Source: Rapana venosa
Lineage: Eukaryota; Mollusca; Gastropoda; Neogastropoda; Muricidae
DNA length: 64,000 nt
NCBI GenBank assembly: GCA_028751875.1
Contig: CM054141.1
Span: 74,305,646-74,369,645 of the forward strand
Direction of reading: 5' to 3'
Under the pieces are notes generated by a model. That model was given only the letters and a program-made list of their open reading frames with translations. It made no database searches and had not been told where the DNA came from. The position numbers were made by a program, and so were the translations under genes. Shown piece after piece: positions 11,326 to 22,369 of the stretch. Every line of letters begins with the position of its first letter. The first letter of the stretch is position 1.

Positions 11326-14300
11326 AGTGGTCAGGTCAGAGACTCCCTTGCTACTGGTAAATGTAACCAGTACACCTGCCACATGTGGGGAGTAACCAAT
11401 CAACAATTCCGGACCTGGAGAGGGATGGGCTCCGCAGGTTTGATTTGCCAAGACACATCATGAAAAAGTCAGCCAGAAGCTCCATAACCGGATCGGTCGT
11501 CGCCGGGTTACCATGGACCGGCCTTCTGTTGTCATAGGACAGAGGTCGAAGTATATGCTATTGATGTAAACACAACAAACTCCGTGCCAGAAACAACACC
11601 CATCATTGGCACATGGAATGTAACGAACCTCTAGAGCTGCAGGCAAAGTGGAAGAACTGACACCTGAGCTTGTTCCAGTATCATGGCACATCCTTGGGCT
11701 CTGCGAAGTCAGGTGGAAAATCCATGGGAGAAAACAACGACCCAGGAAGGACCACCAATTATATACAGTGGAAACAGGATAAACATATGAACACGGCGTG
11801 GGGTTCTCGTTCTCAAAGACCACGTGAACACCGTCATGAGCTGTCAGCCTGTGTCCAGCAGACTTATTACCATCCGCTGAGAGCAACCCCCTTTACAAAC
11901 CTTATGTACAGCTACGCCCTACATCGACTGCACAGATGACGCCTAGAAGATTTTTTCTGACAAGCTTCAAGAGGTTCTGATATCAAACACCAGAAAGACA
12001 TCCCTCGTTGTCAAGGTGACTGGACGCCAAGGTAGGAGGAAGATGCATGCATGGAACTGACTGGGATGGGCGTTTGTGGGCCCATTGTAATAACCAATTC
12101 AAATGAAAAAGGCTTGCGACTCTGGAGTTTGCAGTAACAACCACTCCAGCTAGTGACTACACTTGGCCCACACAAGAAATCCAGAAAATGGACCATGGCA
12201 TAGCCCAAATGGAGAACACCACAACCAAATAGATTAATTCATGGTGAAAAGCCGGTTTCAGATCTAGCTGTTAACATGCACAGACCCGAGTTTCCAGGAG
12301 CAGACATAGGAAAGTGATATGATCTTGTGATGATGACTTTTTTCGACTACGTCCCTAAAGAAAATCCCCAAGCGGAACAACTCAGGTTCAAATTTGACCT
12401 CGCGAAGCTGAAGGGACCCAGAGTAGTAGAAATTTTTCAAGAAGGATAGGTGGAAAGTTTGCAGCACTCACTGTGATAGACCCAGACTAGAATACACTGA
12501 CGATAGTTTCAATACAGCAGTGACAAACAGGCAAGCGAGTTTGGCAAACACGCCCAGTCAAAAAACCCATGGGTCACACCTAAACATCCTACAACTATGC
12601 GACAGGTAGGAGTGTTGAAGAAAAAGAAAATGAAACAAAAGAAAGAGCAGACACTATAGGGCAGTCAACAAAAAGAATCAGGAAGTCCATGACGGAGGCA
12701 AAGAGAATTGGATCGGTGAACAGTGCCAGACCCTTGAAGGAGGAACATCCAGAACAACAATGCAAGAAAGCATATCATATGGTGAAAGACCTGACTAGCA
12801 CCAAAAAGGGAAAGTTGTAACAATCCAAGACCACAAATGGGAAGTGTCTCACGACGACCCGGATATTTGAACAGATGGACAGAATACTGCTTCGACCTGT
12901 ATAACTATAGAACCGCAGGGATCCAGAAGTCCTTAATTCCCGCAAGCAAAGACACGAGGGTCACCCTATCCCCCGAAAGAAGTGGAAACACAGCGACGTG
13001 AAAAAGGGAAAGTAAAGGGGGGTGACAAATTCCATCGGTTTGGTTCAAGCGGGAGGGAACCATGACACCCCCCTCTAAGAATCGCAAAGATCTGGAACGG
13101 GAAAAAGGGGCCAACACCGGACCAGTCACCCATCTACCCCCCCAAAAAAGGAAATCTAAAAACAATGCCATAATTTCCCCGCACAATCACCCTATATGCC
13201 ACCAAAGCAAGGTCTGCTGCAGAAAAATATTGAATAGACTGAAGCCAAAGCAGAGCCCATCATTGGGGAGGAACAACAGGTTTCGAGCAGGCGCAGCACA
13301 ACAAACAGATATTCAACCTTTCAAAACTATGTGAGCGGTCCCTCAACACACAAGCCCTTTACCACTATTTATCGATTAAAGAAGGCTTTTTTTTACAGGG
13401 GGGCAGCAGCTTTGTGGGCAACCATAAATTGTACGCACAATGCAAACCTACCAGAGTCATAAAACGCGTACACGAGGCCACCAGGCTGTACACAACAACA
13501 ACATGGGAAGGGTTTGAAAAACAGTTGGAGTAAGAAGGGCTTCTACTCTCACCCACTCTTTTCAACACTTCCTTGAGAATCATGGCTGATGCACTGGAAC
13601 CATAAGGACGCAGCATTGGGGGCGAACGTCAAAACCCTCTTTCCCGATGACAATGATGGAATGCAGGGTCAGAAAAAAAGCTTTCCACCCAAAAACCTTG
13701 AATAAAGGGCCCCCAAAAAATACAGCAGGAAATCAGTGCAGAGAGCCCCAAACTGATGAAAAAACACCAACGGCATTTTGCATGATATCAGGGTTAAAAG
13801 CCAAAGCGGAAACGTTTTAAAACTCAATACCGGGAGCCCTTGTAACAACCCGGGGGTCCAAGAGAAATAGATAGCTGCACGACAAAACACTTTGTCAAAA
13901 ATAAAAACTGGGGGTAAAAATACTCTTTTCTCAAGTCAACTAATGCGCTCCTTTCAACCCTATTCTTATGCCGGGAATCAGGGCCCGACTGCAGATTTGG
14001 GGAAAAGAAGGGGGGGGGATGAGATGCTTCGGAGACTCCTTGGCATCTCCTACAAAGACCCCCATAACAACGAAAGCGTGCATAACAAATCCACAAACCA
14101 TTGGGCCCTATGAAACCTTTGATGTGAAAAAACGTAAACTTAAATGGTATGGGCATGTCACAAGATCCAAAGGACTTGCAAAGACAGTTTTACAAGGCAC
14201 TGTCCAAGGAGGAAGAAGAAGAGGCAGACCAAGGAAGAGCTGGGAGGATAACATCAGCGAATGGACAGGCCTAGAACTCAACAAAACCCTGAGAAAGGCA

Positions 14301-14388
14301 GAACAGAGAGAGGAATGGAGGGAACTGGTTGTTGAGTCTTTGAGGGTGCCCCCACGGTCGTCAGACTGCGGGACAGATAGATAGATAG
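11326..14388 (+). mobile_element. RTE-like LINE, copy 1, indel-rich
   Basis: Aligns end to end with the copy at 33829-37042, from the shared start (GTCAGGTCAGAGACTCC) to the (GATA)n tail. The 9-bp target duplication AAAAGAACC lies at 11317-11325 and 14389-14397, and the flanking SINE continues across it. From the start to about 14130 the differences from the other copy are dominated by one-base insertions and deletions and stretched homopolymers. From about 14130 to the end the two are nearly identical. No reading frame survives in the first part. The last part encodes the C-terminal GGRRRGRPRKSWEDNI block. Confidence 0.9.
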
Positions 14389-14480
14389 AAAAGAACCCAT
14401 GGAAACAAGGAGTTGTCCCTAGCATAATTCTGTAGAAAAAAGCCTCTAATCAGGAAACAAAATACAGTTGCAGACAGGGA
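14389..14480 (+). mobile_element. SINE, 3' part
   Basis: Continuation of the SINE at 11110-11325 after the LINE insertion. It contains AAAGAACCCATGGAAACAAG and TTCTGTAGAAAAAAGCC, which are common in metazoan SINE bodies. Confidence 0.65.
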
Positions 14481-14980
14481 AAAAAAATATGAGTGGCGGT
14501 GCATGGTGACAAAATGTTACAGTGTGTCTGGCATTTGTTTTGTTTGTTTATTTTATTTTGTTGTTTTTACTTTCATGCTGAACATTTGTTTTTCACTAAT
14601 TTCAGTATCTTGTGGTACTGGTAAGATTTTCTTGGTGAATTGCTGTTATGTTTATTCTATTAAACAATCTTCCATACCCTAAAAGGGGTGTTCAAAAGAA
14701 TTATGTCTTGAATTTAGTACATCTGTCTATATGTGTGTGTGTGTGTGAGTGCGTGTGTGTGTGTGGGTGTGCGTGCGTGTGTGCATGTGTTGTAGCTGGA
14801 GAAAACAAGAGGGGTGAGAGGGGGAATTAGTGAATGGTAGCAACTTGTCGGTTGTATTGTGACTCTGTACGAAAAGCATTGAGGAACATGTGAACAAACT
14901 CCCTTCTGTCTCCACACCACCACCCTTGCCTTGTCCACCCCTTCTGCAATCTCTCTTCAACTGGGGACTCACTCTATAAC
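14481..14980. repeat. no gene seen; GT microsatellite at 14735-14792
   Basis: Mostly AT-rich unique sequence with an impure (GT)n tract. Open frames across the GT tract are low-complexity and not supported. Confidence 0.6.
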
Positions 14981-15050
14981 AACAACAATAATGATAATAA
15001 TAATAATATACAGAATGTATATAGCACTGAATCTTGTAAAAACAAACAAA
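14981..15050 (-). mobile_element. short L2-type 3' tail
   Basis: An (AAT)n tract followed by TATATAGCACTGAATCTTG, the reverse complement of the 3' end seen on the L2-like LINE. It is a 5'-truncated stub. Similar stubs occur at 29618-29690, 38456-38541, 58028-58100 and, in plus orientation, 60241-60295. Confidence 0.7.
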
Positions 15051-15115
15051 TCGAAGCAACAAAACAGAAAAACTAGGCCCCCCTTGCCCCTCCCAGTAAC
15101 TGAGGATGGATGCAA

Positions 15116-15356
15116 GGCGAAGAAGAAGAAGAAGACGAAGAAGAAGAAGAAGAAGAAGACGAAGAAGAAGAAGAAGCAGAAGAAGAAGAAGAAGAAGAAG
15201 AAGCAGAAGAAGAAGAAGAAGAAGCAGAAGAAGAAGAAGACGAAGAAGAAGAAGAAGAATAAGAAGAAGAAGAAGAAGAAGAAGAAGCAGAAGAAGAAGA
15301 AGAAGACGAAGAAGAAGAAGACGAAGAAGCAGAAGAAGAAGAAGAAGAAGAAGAGA
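15116..15356. repeat. imperfect GAA/TTC triplet array next to exon E
   Basis: About 80 GAA triplets with scattered CAG and GAC-type interruptions on the plus strand. On the transcribed minus strand this is (TTC)n, and it starts only about 9 bases after the donor GTCAGT of exon E. Purine/pyrimidine mirror tracts of this length can form triplex DNA; that is general knowledge and was not tested here. The Lys- or Arg-rich open frames across it are artefacts. Confidence 0.95.
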
Positions 15357-15364
15357 GAACTGAC

Positions 15365-15508
15365 CAGGTTGTACTTGAAGCGCTGGTTGCCCTGCATGCC
15401 GTGGCAGCTGAACAGGATCACCGGGGCTTTGGCCATGGACTGGGAGGCATCAAAACACACGGTACGCTTCTGGGGCCGGATATCTTTGTGCCATGACAGC
15501 TCCAACTG
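15365..15508 (-). CDS. GALNT10: GALNT10-like exon E: lectin domain, second repeat
   Basis: This exon is 48 codons long, phase 0 at both ends. The acceptor is TTGACATTACAG and the donor is AACCTG|GTCAGT. It encodes the second (beta) repeat of the ricin-type lectin domain that GalNAc-transferases use to bind existing GalNAc on glycopeptides. Visible are LSWHKDIRP near the start, the CFD motif near codon 19 (counterpart of CLD), a CHGMQGNQ segment near codons 36-42, and the end RFKYNL. In this family the repeat normally closes with a Gln-x-Trp motif; here it reads Q-R-F, so the Trp is Phe. The donor GTCAGT departs from GTAAGT and is followed within ten bases by a TTC triplet array. The reading frame is clean, so I regard the exon as functional. 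Confidence 0.88.
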
Positions 15509-15599
15509 CTGTAATGTCAAACACAAACAAACCAGTAATGGACAACCATTTCAGATAAAACAAAGTGTCTTCATTTCTTCCCAAACACAAAATGGATGG

Positions 15600-15905
15600 T
15601 TATCTATTTCTTATAAAAGAAAAATTGTCATAAATTTTTAGAAAATCTATTTGTAAAGATTTCTGTAGTCATCTTTTCTGGCTTTTCTCTTGCTACTATG
15701 AGAACGTCATCACTAATGAAGGGTTTGGGCCGATTCTTGTCCCTCTTTCCTACGTTATCCTGGGCAGTCTCTTTGTACACTTGCTTCATGTCATTCCAGA
15801 TCTTTTCTTGCAACATCTCATTTTCATTCCATTCTATCAGAAATACTTTCAAATGATTGTTTCAATTTCATAATTATGTTCTTTCAGCTCAGTGTAACGT
15901 AGTTT
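15600..15905 (-). mobile_element. degenerate LINE fragment (endonuclease/RT linker)
   Basis: The minus strand has an open stretch with VYKETAQDNVGKRDKNRPKP followed by FISDDVLIVAREK. It resembles the linker between endonuclease and reverse transcriptase in several LINE families of this window. A related piece lies at 30080-30530. It is short, has lost its neighbours and sits inside the intron between exons D and E. Confidence 0.5.
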
Positions 15906-16053
15906 TTCCAGATGACATTTGCAGGATCCAGGAGTTGGTTTCTGTTTGACCGCCTTATCTCTATGGACACGAGCAAGTGACCTGACAAACACCACACTTA
16001 CAGAATGACTCAACTACAGAACAATAAGACTAATGCCCCTAGACAATCACCCA

Positions 16054-16483
16054 CGTGCCCCCTTAACCAGCCTGACCCACCCTCCTCACTAGCTACCCTT
16101 CATCGTTAGTTAGCCAGCCTGACCCACCCTCCTCACTAGCTACCCTTCATTAACCAGCCTGACCCACCCTCCTCACTAGCTACCCTTCATTAGCCAGCCT
16201 GACCCACCCTCCTCCTCACTAGCTACCCTTCATCGTTAGTTAGCCAGCCTGACCCATCATCCTCCTCACTAGCTACCCTTCATTAGCCAGCCTGACCCAT
16301 CCTCCTCCTCACTAGCTACCCTTCATTAACCAGCCTGACCCACCCTCCTCACTAGCTACCCTTCATCGTTAGTTAACCAGCCTGACCCACCCTCCTCACT
16401 AGCTACCCTTCATCGTTAGTTAGCCAGCCTGACCCACCCTCCTCCTCACTAGCTACCCTTCATTGTTAATTAACCAGCCTCCC
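16054..16483. repeat. minisatellite, unit about 40-50 bp
   Basis: About nine copies of a unit built from CAGCCTGACCCACCCTCCTC and ACTAGCTACCCTTCATTA, with an optional CGTTAGTTAG spacer that changes unit length. It lies in the intron between exons D and E. Confidence 0.92.
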
Positions 16484-16495
16484 ACATGGCGACGT

Positions 16496-16520
16496 CCTGC
16501 CTGCCTGCCTGCCTGCCTGC
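16496..16520. repeat. (CCTG)n tetranucleotide run
   Basis: Six uninterrupted CCTG/CTGC units directly after the minisatellite. Confidence 0.9.
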
Positions 16521-16769
16521 ACAACTACCTCATGTACCCCAACAGGGGGACCACAGGGTCTGGTGCTGGATGTCCCGCCTGTGAAGGGAAGTATGTGCAG
16601 TTCTGAGCATCCGCTCTACACCTCTGCTTCCCGGGGATAGTGAAGCTGCAACCTCCTGTTTGGCTTGCCAGGCAAGAGGGGTACCCTTCAGAAGGGTGCT
16701 GCATAGCCTCTCCTATCGCAACTTTCCACAGCAGGCACCTACTCGTTGGTGTCCCCTTGGAGTACCAGC

Positions 16770-19700
16770 AGCATACTGACTTGACTCAACAACAATTATT
16801 TCAAAGCCTTGTTACATCAAAATAAAGTAATACAATCTTTGACATTGAAATCACTGAGTAGCAAAGAAGTGCACCCAGCAAAACTAGCGCCGCTTGATTC
16901 AGTCAGACCACGATCAATTTTTTACAAAGTTAAAAAAAAAAAAAAAGGCACAATCCGTCTCTGTCATTGTTTAATTTGATCAAATTCAGCCTCTAAAACT
17001 CCTCTTTGCTGTCAATATTGTCAAAGAGCTCAGGAAATGCTTCAAGAAATTCTGGTGCAAACACTGGCCACCATTTTTCCTGACGACAATCACGACGGGC
17101 CTGAAAAAATAAAAAAGATTACTTTCTAAACCAATCAAAATGCCCACTGCTCCTGTGTGCTGAATGACCTTCCATCCTTTCTGCAGCCCCCACAATGGCC
17201 TTAACCCTTGTAGCGTGGTTCCTAGAACATTCCGGGAACAACCGGTCTAAGCTATGTGTTGGATCCCAGAATATTCCAGGATGACGTAGGTGATCATAAT
17301 TGAAAGCTCATTTTTGCTTTCAAAGGTCACCCAATGAATGTTAAGGCCATTGTAGGGCCGCAGAAAAGGGTGAAGGTCGTTCAACACACATAAGCAACGA
17401 AGATTCCGATTGATTTAGAGTGGGGGGTGTTTGGACCAGTCAAGATCGTCTTCAAGAAAAATGGCGGCCTGCATTTGCTCCAGAATTTCTTAAAGCATTT
17501 TGAGAACTTTTTTACGATATTGACAGCGAGGAGGGTTTTTAGACGCTGGATTTGGTTGAATTAAATAATGAAAGAGACGATGAGGTAAAAAAAGATTGTG
17601 GAATTTTTTAACCCTAGTAGCGCTGAATAGACAGCAACAAGCCTCACTTCTATTGGCTGAATTAACATTGGCTAGCATTGTTTTGGAGCAGGGTGGGCTC
17701 AAACAACCCTTGATATTGATATATAAAACTGAATTAAATGTGTTAAGCTATAAATCACTGGAAAGAACAGATAATATGCTTTTAAATGAGTGTAATTTTA
17801 TAATAGTGTGTAGTGTTTATGATTATGTAAAAAAAATCAACAACAAAAAAATCGTGTGCGCACTACCGATCACTGTTCCACCGTCAGGACCCCGGATCGA
17901 TTTTAACACGATAAGCAAAGTTCTTGTGGTGCATAAATGTCATGATTAGGTAAACACTATTTCTTGACATTAGTTTTGAAAAAATAAGGAGTTTGTATCG
18001 CTTTATCAGTCACCAAATACTCGGAAAAGTTCAGCGAAAGGATCGACGCCATTGCGACCGTCATGGTGGAATGTGTGAAGTGGTGGCTTTCTATGACGAA
18101 AATACAAAGATCGCTTGATTTCATGTGATGCAAAGTACTCAGCAGCATAGCGATTTGACTCAACAACAGTTATTTCCAAGCCTCGTTGCGTCAAAATAAA
18201 GTAAAACAATCTGCGACGTCGAAATCGCCGAGTAGCGAAGAAGTCCATCCAGCAAAACTAGCACCGCTCGATTCAGTCCGATCGCGATCGATTTTTACCA
18301 AGTTTTTCAAAAATATTCCACAATCCTTACCTCATCGTCTCTATCATTGTTTATTTCAACCAAATCCAGCCTCTAAAACTCCTCCTCGCTGTCAATATTG
18401 TAAAAAAGCTCGAAAAACGCTTGAAGAAATTCTAGTGCAAACGCTGGCCGCCATTTTTGTTGAAGTCGATCTCGGCTGGTCCGAAAAAAAATAAAAATAC
18501 ACTCTTAACCAATCGAATTCTTCGTTGCTTGTGTGTGTCAAACGACCTTCACCCCTTTCTGCGGGCCTACAATGGCCTTAACATTCATTGGCTGACCTTT
18601 GAAAGCGAAAGTAAGCTTTCAACTATGATCACCCACGTCATCCCGGAATATTCCGGGATCCGCCACACAGCTTAGACCTGCCTTTACCGGAATATTCCGG
18701 GAACCGCGCTACTAGGGTTCATTTTAAACTCAGTAAAAATTGATTGCGATTCGACCAAATCGAGCAGCGCTAGTTTTGCTGGATGGACTTCTTTGCTACT
18801 CAGCAATTTCGATGTCACAGATTGCTTTACTTTATTTTGACGCAACAAGGCTTCAAAATAATTGCTGTCAAGTCAAATTGATAAGCTGCTGAGTACTTTG
18901 CATCACATGAAATCAAGCGATCATCGTATTTTCGTCACAGAAAACCGCCATTACGCACTTTCCGCCATGATGGTCGCAATGGCGTCGGTCCTTTCGCTGG
19001 GCTTTTCTTAGTATTTGATGACCGTTAAAGCGAAACAAACTCCTCGTTTTTTAAAAAAAACTGATGTCAAGAGATAGTAGTTACTTAATCATATTTTTGC
19101 ACCCCAAGAACATACATTGCTTATCGTGTTAAAATCGATCCGGGGCCCTAACGGCGCAACAGTGATTGGTGGTGCTCACACGATTTTTTTTTTAATAAAT
19201 TTTTTTTTACATAATCATAACACTACATGCTGCTATAAAAGTAAACTCATTTAACTGCTCGTTATCTAATCTTTCCAGTGATTTATAGCATTATACACTT
19301 AATTAAGCACTCGCTTTCCCCCAGCCAAGTTAAGCAGCGTCGAGTGTGGTTACCAGTTGAATGGGTGACTGTTTGCGCGCCTTGGCTTCAGTACAGTTCC
19401 CCCAGTTCACCCAGCTGTAAATGGGTACCTGCCCTCTTTAGGGTCAGGGAAGGTAAAGCAGCAAGGGAGAGGAGATGGGCGCCGCCCTCAATTTGCTGGC
19501 CCTAGAGAAGTGAGGTCTCTGACGCCTCGCTCCCCTACGACCTTATAGGTTATGGGACTCCTTTACCTTTGCACTTAATTCAGTTTTACATATCAATATC
19601 AAAGGTTGTTTGAGCCCACCCTGCTTCAAAACCACACTGGCCAATGTTACTTCAGCCAGCAGCACGGAGCCTGCTGCCTTCTATCCAACGCTACCAGGGT

Positions 19701-19870
19701 CAACATTCATTGGGTGACCTTTGAAAGCCAAAGCGAGCCGTCAGTTACAATCTCCTATGTCATCCTGGAATATTTCTGGATCTGCCACATGGCTTTGAAA
19801 GGTTGTCCTGGAATGTTCTGGGCTACAAGGGTTAAAGCGTCTTCACTGTCTCTGCACTCCACCTCGTCAA
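16770..19870. mobile_element. nest of TTAA-type (piggyBac-like) palindromic elements
   Basis: Several segments recur in direct and inverted order. 16790-17200 matches 18155-18590 directly. 17330-17605 matches 18300-18590 inverted. 17740-18290 matches about 18720-19290 inverted. Ends read TTAACCCTTGTAGCG (17201 onward), TTAACCCTAGTAGCG (near 17607) and, inverted, CGCTACTAGGG (18704 onward) and GGCTACAAGGGTTAA (19826 onward). A CCCT start next to TTAA is the usual signature of piggyBac-type transposons. Close behind some ends is the palindrome GGAATATTCCGG. No transposase is visible, so these are non-autonomous elements. A SINE is inserted at 19305-19571. Confidence 0.75.
19305..19571 (+). mobile_element. 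chimeric tRNA/5S-like SINE, copy 2 (5'-truncated)
   Basis: Starts at CACTCGCTTTCCCCC, so the tRNA box A-like start is missing. The 5S-like part (AAGTTAAGCAGCGTCGAG, TGAATGGGTGACTG) and the rest of the body are present, ending CTCCTTTACCTTTG. The 9-bp target duplication CACTTAATT flanks it at 19296-19304 and 19572-19580. Confidence 0.85.
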
Positions 19871-19871
19871 C

Positions 19872-20509
19872 CTCTCTTTCTCTTATGGACGGAGTTATTA
19901 TCGCTGGCATTGTCAGAATAATAATGGTCGTACACCTAAAATAAAAAGCTGATGACTGATTTGGCTGTAATCATGTTTTGATAAACACACAATGAAACTG
20001 AAATGAGTCATACACAACAGCAGATTTTTTTTTCTGGTTATAAACTTTTACCCATGATCGTGCTGTCATTTCAGCTTGTACACCATGTGGCGACCATTTG
20101 CACATTGCACAGAAGGCCTGTTCTTCTCTGTGGCGAGAGCTGCCAACTACAGGGCCGTTTTTGTCTATTATACACTCCTCCTGTCAAAAGCATTGCTATT
20201 CACCCCCTTTCTAATGATTTAGTTTTTCACATTCCCATGTTTCACGCTACACATTCCATGTTTATTTTTTTGAGGAGGTAAAGTTACATTGCATGCATGC
20301 ACATGCTGTTCTTTCAAGCAAACTAAAAAAAATATGGATATAGCCTATACCTGTATATTTTCACTTTTGAAAGAAAAAGTCATAAATTTGTACATTTCCA
20401 AAATAGAATGTTAAACTTTATACAAAGCATTTAAAGCCAATACACCATAACAACAAAGATGATTTAATATGCAACACAACATAACAACACAATTAGGAAG
20501 TGTGGTTAC
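19872..20509. other. intron sequence, no gene seen
   Basis: AT-rich sequence with no recognised repeat or coding signature, just downstream of exon D in transcript order. Confidence 0.55.
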
Positions 20510-20617
20510 CTGCTCCCCCCCAGCCCCTCCATCCTTGACGCACTTTTCCAGCTGAAAGCGCTCATTGGCCCCTTTGTAACGCGTGTCCACACATAGATTG
20601 CTGGCCTTGTTCCGCAG
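20510..20617 (-). CDS. GALNT10: GALNT10-like exon D: lectin domain, first repeat
   Basis: This exon is 36 codons long, phase 0 at both ends. The acceptor is (TG)n-CAG and the donor is GAGCAG|GTAACC. It begins LRNKASNLCVDT, the entry into the ricin-type lectin domain, in which CVDT is the counterpart of the CLD motif of the first (alpha) repeat. It goes on to FQLEKCVKDGG with a second Cys expected to pair with the first. In human GALNT10 the matching point also follows the WGEIRN-type junction. The last codons are Gly-rich (GGAGGEQ) and lead directly into exon E. The acceptor has no pyrimidine tract in the usual sense, because an uninterrupted 17-unit TG repeat abuts the CAG. Confidence 0.88.

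Positions 20618-20620
<3 letters not shown>

Positions 20621-20654
<34 letters not shown>
20621..20654. repeat. (CA)17 microsatellite forming exon D's 3' splice site
   Basis: Seventeen perfect CA units on the plus strand. On the transcribed strand they read (TG)17 and run straight into CAG, the acceptor of exon D. Confidence 0.97.
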
Positions 20655-20656
<2 letters not shown>

Positions 20657-21258
20657 CATGTACACAACATTGTTTTACAGAGTGAAACTTACAGATTTTC
20701 TTTGTTCTTCCTCGGTTAGAGGTTGGAGGTTCACCAATGGTGACATTTTGCATATGCAACCTTTTTTTTTACTCACTATTAAAACCAAACCAACCAATAT
20801 GGACTTACTGTTCATGACCACCGGACTGACCAAAACTGACTGCCAGTAGTAGGTCTACAATTTTAACTGTCACGATCTCATATCCCACAATGCAATTGAG
20901 ACAGAAGAGTCTTCTGGTAGGGAGGGTTCCTGGATATCATTTTGAATTTGGATGAAAGAGATTTGGTTGAGTAAATTAGCTGCTGTGAATTTTCAGAATT
21001 AAAACTATTTTTCACAGTTTTTCTTGCGGAGGACATTGGTGCATGGCAAACCTTTACAACTTCTAGAATTCATTTTCAGACCTTTTTTCTTTTTGTTCGT
21101 CGGCTACAGCTGCGAGGTTTACCAATGGTGAGATTTTGCATGTGCAACCATTTTTGGCCACCATGGAGGTAGCTGATCTTCAGACAATATTAATATTGAC
21201 CTTTTTTGGAGATTTAAGCTCATGAAGAAATTTGGAAGTGAGACAAGTCTGAAGTCAA
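20655..21258. repeat. intron sequence with a 36-bp direct repeat
   Basis: No gene seen. The segment containing CCAATGGTGA and ATTTTGCAT occurs at about 20727-20762 and again, slightly diverged, at about 21115-21150. The meaning is unclear. Confidence 0.6.
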
Positions 21259-21590
21259 TCGCGACCTAGTTATGAGCTATGTCCTAGTTATGAGCCATGT
21301 CCTAGTAATGAGCAATGACCTAGTTATGAGCAACGACCTAGTTATGAGCAACGACCTAGTTATGAGCAACGACCTAGTTATGAGCAATGTCCTAGTTATG
21401 ATCAACGACCTAGTTATGAGCAACGTCCTAGTTATGAGCAACGTCCTAGTTATGAGCAACGTCCTAGTTATGAGCAACGTCCTAGTTATGATCGATGTCC
21501 TAGTTATGATCAATGTCTTAGTTATGATCGATGTCCTAGTTATGAGCTATGTCCTAGCTATGAGCAATGACCTAGTTATCAGCAATTTGA
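21259..21590. repeat. 18-bp minisatellite, left block
   Basis: About 18 copies of CCTAGTTATGAGCAACGA and close variants. The array is interrupted by a LINE fragment and resumes at 22143-22195, which has three more units. Confidence 0.95.
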
Positions 21591-21609
21591 ATTTGACTCT
21601 TTTTTTTTT

Positions 21610-22142
21610 AAGAGCAATAAATGGAAAGAATTGGCAAGTCTGCTCGGAAATCAGAAAATCCCACTGGAGAGACGCTGTCTGATTTATAAGGCCTGCATCA
21701 GACCTGTTCTCCTGTATGGTTCGGAGACGTGGGTTTTCATAAAAACCGTCAAACGTTTGTTGAAGAGCTGTGAAAACCGAATGCTATGCTACATGACAAA
21801 GATCAAATGGGAAGACAGGATCACAAATGAAGAACTATGGAGAATGTGCGAAGTTGATGATCTGAAGTCTGTAGCATGTAGCAATAGACTGCACTGGTTT
21901 GGGCACGTTCAACGGAAAGCAGACCACCACATCATAAAAAGAGCAATGAACTTCGTAGTGGATGGAAAGAGACCGAAGGGAAGACCTAGCAAAACCTGGC
22001 TGCCCTGTATGCAGATGTCATTAGGAAGAGGGGCATAAATAAGGAGGAAGCATCAAAACAGTGAGGGATGGAGAAGGCTTTCATCAATGATCAAACCTCC
22101 TGGGAGAAACATACAAAAGAAAGGAAGAAGGAAGAGATGAAG
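21610..22142 (+). mobile_element. zinc-finger-type LINE, 3' fragment
   Basis: Encodes the C-terminal part of a LINE ORF2. It contains LLGNQKIPLERRC, RPVLLYGSETWVF, LWRMCEVDDLKSV, a WFGHVQRKADHHI segment and KRPKGRPSKTW, then frameshifts and an A/G-rich tail of AAGA units. The same family appears at 38101-39670, 55465-57115 and 61456-64000. The insertion splits the 18-bp array and must be younger than it. Confidence 0.85.
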
Positions 22143-22195
22143 AAGACCTAGTTATGAGCAACGACCTAGTTATGAACAATGACCTAGCTATGAAA
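22143..22195. repeat. 18-bp minisatellite, right block
   Basis: Remainder of the array at 21259-21590 beyond the LINE insertion. Confidence 0.9.
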
Positions 22196-22369
22196 CAATG
22201 ATCCTCTGCTCACTGATTTGGTTTTTTGTTCTTCTCCCCTACCATTTACTACATAGGGGTAGCTGTTGTTGTTGTTTTGGGCACAGTGATGTCTTTGGAG
22301 CTTTTTCACCATTCTGAGCAGTTGGTGAATACAAAAAAAAAGTGGCGTTATTTTGGTAGTGAATGTACA

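Noticed and set aside
14931..15641. Lys-rich or Arg-rich open frame across the GAA array
   Set aside because: Translation of a triplet repeat; the only real coding part there is exon E on the minus strand.
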